A DNA stretch of 64,000 nt from Agromyces protaetiae (GTDB taxonomy: Bacteria > Actinomycetota > Actinomycetes > Actinomycetales > Microbacteriaceae), in NCBI RefSeq assembly GCF_004135405.1, contig NZ_CP035491.1:682001-746000 (forward strand), given 5' to 3'. Below the pieces are notes generated by a model. It was not told the origin of the DNA, searched no databases, and saw only the letters and a program-made list of their open reading frames with translations. Within the stretch, counting starts at the first letter, position 1. Each line of letters starts with the position of its first letter. Positions 63,635-64,000 of this stretch are shown piece after piece. The translations under genes were made by a program, and so were the position numbers.

Positions 63635-64000
63635 ATGACCACGAACCACCCCGCCACCAAGAACACCCGCACCCGCACGACCGTCGCCGCCTCCGCGGCG
63701 CTCGGCGGCGGCCTCCTCCTCGCCCTCGGCGCGCCGCTCGCGGCGTCGGCGCACGTGACGGGTACCCCGTCGAGCACCGCCGAGGGCTCGTACACCGTGA
63801 TCACGTTCAGCGTCGGCCACGGCTGCGAGGGCAGCCCGACGACGCGGCTCACGTTCACGATGCCCGAGGGCGTCGACCGCGTGACGCCGACCGTGAACCC
63901 GAACTGGACGATCGAGAAGGTCGTCGAAGACCTGCCCGAGCCGAAGAAGGACTCGCACGGCGCGAACCTCGTCGACCGCGACGCGAAGGTCGTCTACACG
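63635..64000 (+). CDS. YcnI-family copper-binding secreted protein (3' end outside window)
   Basis: 122 codons to the window edge. Signal peptide about 1-39 ending ASAHV, which leaves the N-terminal histidine exposed, the copper ligand of YcnI/DUF1775. TAEGSYTVITFSVGHGCEGSPTTRLTFTMPEG is the family beta-sandwich with its GHGCEGS turn. Exported copper chaperone-like protein, usually followed by copC/copD-like genes. Confidence 0.9.
   Translation, partial: MTTNHPATKNTRTRTTVAASAALGGGLLLALGAPLAASAHVTGTPSSTAEGSYTVITFSVGHGCEGSPTTRLTFTMPEGVDRVTPTVNPNWTIEKVVEDLPEPKKDSHGANLVDRDAKVVYT

Overview
The window is a very GC-rich chromosomal segment of an actinobacterium, most likely a member of the Microbacteriaceae. 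The support is: an EndoMS/NucS mismatch endonuclease gene; a DtxR/IdeR-type iron box; at least twelve genes whose start codon lies 6-7 nt behind a TANNNT -10 hexamer (leaderless transcripts); many GTG starts; and protein families typical of that group (DUF2804, SCO7613-type membrane protein, efeUOB). The genus is inference. I saw no transposase, integrase, phage gene, rRNA or CRISPR array. One tRNA is present, tRNA-Gly(GCC).

Layout. 0-9.3 kb: YccF fragment, small membrane protein, MATE exporter, tRNA-Gly, a LacI-type regulator, an SDR enzyme, the tdh-kbl threonine degradation pair, an MFS gene that carries the same operator as the LacI gene, and a DHFR-fold reductase. 9.3-15.3 kb: SDR, TetR, VOC and NTF2-like genes arranged around palindromic operators, then nucS, another SDR, a HAD phosphatase and a lipoprotein. 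15.6-26.4 kb: a secreted M6 (immune inhibitor A-like) metalloprotease, DUF2804 protein, two large MFS exporters each next to a TetR gene, and leucyl aminopeptidase. 26.4-32.6 kb: TetR, GNAT, glutathione peroxidase coupled to a large AAA/LuxR regulator, two very small genes and a PNPOx-fold protein. 32.6-39.2 kb: a MocR-type regulator with an in-frame palindromic insert, a LysM lipoprotein followed by two paralogous membrane proteins, and the efeUOB iron-uptake operon behind an iron box. 39.3-49.4 kb: an unrecognised two-gene unit, oligopeptidase B, and a 1,212-residue surface protein of unknown function divergent from a TetR gene, then small genes and a MarR gene. 49.5-64 kb: 3-hydroxyisobutyrate dehydrogenase-like enzyme, NUC1-type nuclease, a 1,253-residue membrane protein, NAD(P)-binding enzymes, a CE7 acetylesterase, an AlkA-type glycosylase, a PLP decarboxylase, an AAA/DUF4143 ATPase preceded by five 23-bp repeats, and the start of a YcnI-type copper region.

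Most genes are small regulator-target modules: a TetR, MarR or LacI gene divergent from or near one or two targets, with a palindrome in the gap. Four genes (MFS at 7.1 kb, membrane gene at 9 kb, LuxR at 30.2 kb, TetR at 44 kb) each need exactly one extra base in a 3-4 nt homopolymer to be intact. That pattern looks more like consensus errors in the assembly than real decay.

At the scale of the whole window the 9-mer GGATGYCTC occurs about once per kilobase on either strand (roughly 68 seen by eye, about one expected from composition). It is found in genes and in gaps and is missing from the 5-kb stretch holding the unknown surface protein. The best candidates for undescribed biology are this 9-mer, the 23-bp repeat array with the DUF4143 ATPase, the TetR/giant surface protein pair, and the nested palindromes at 3.6 kb and inside the MocR gene.
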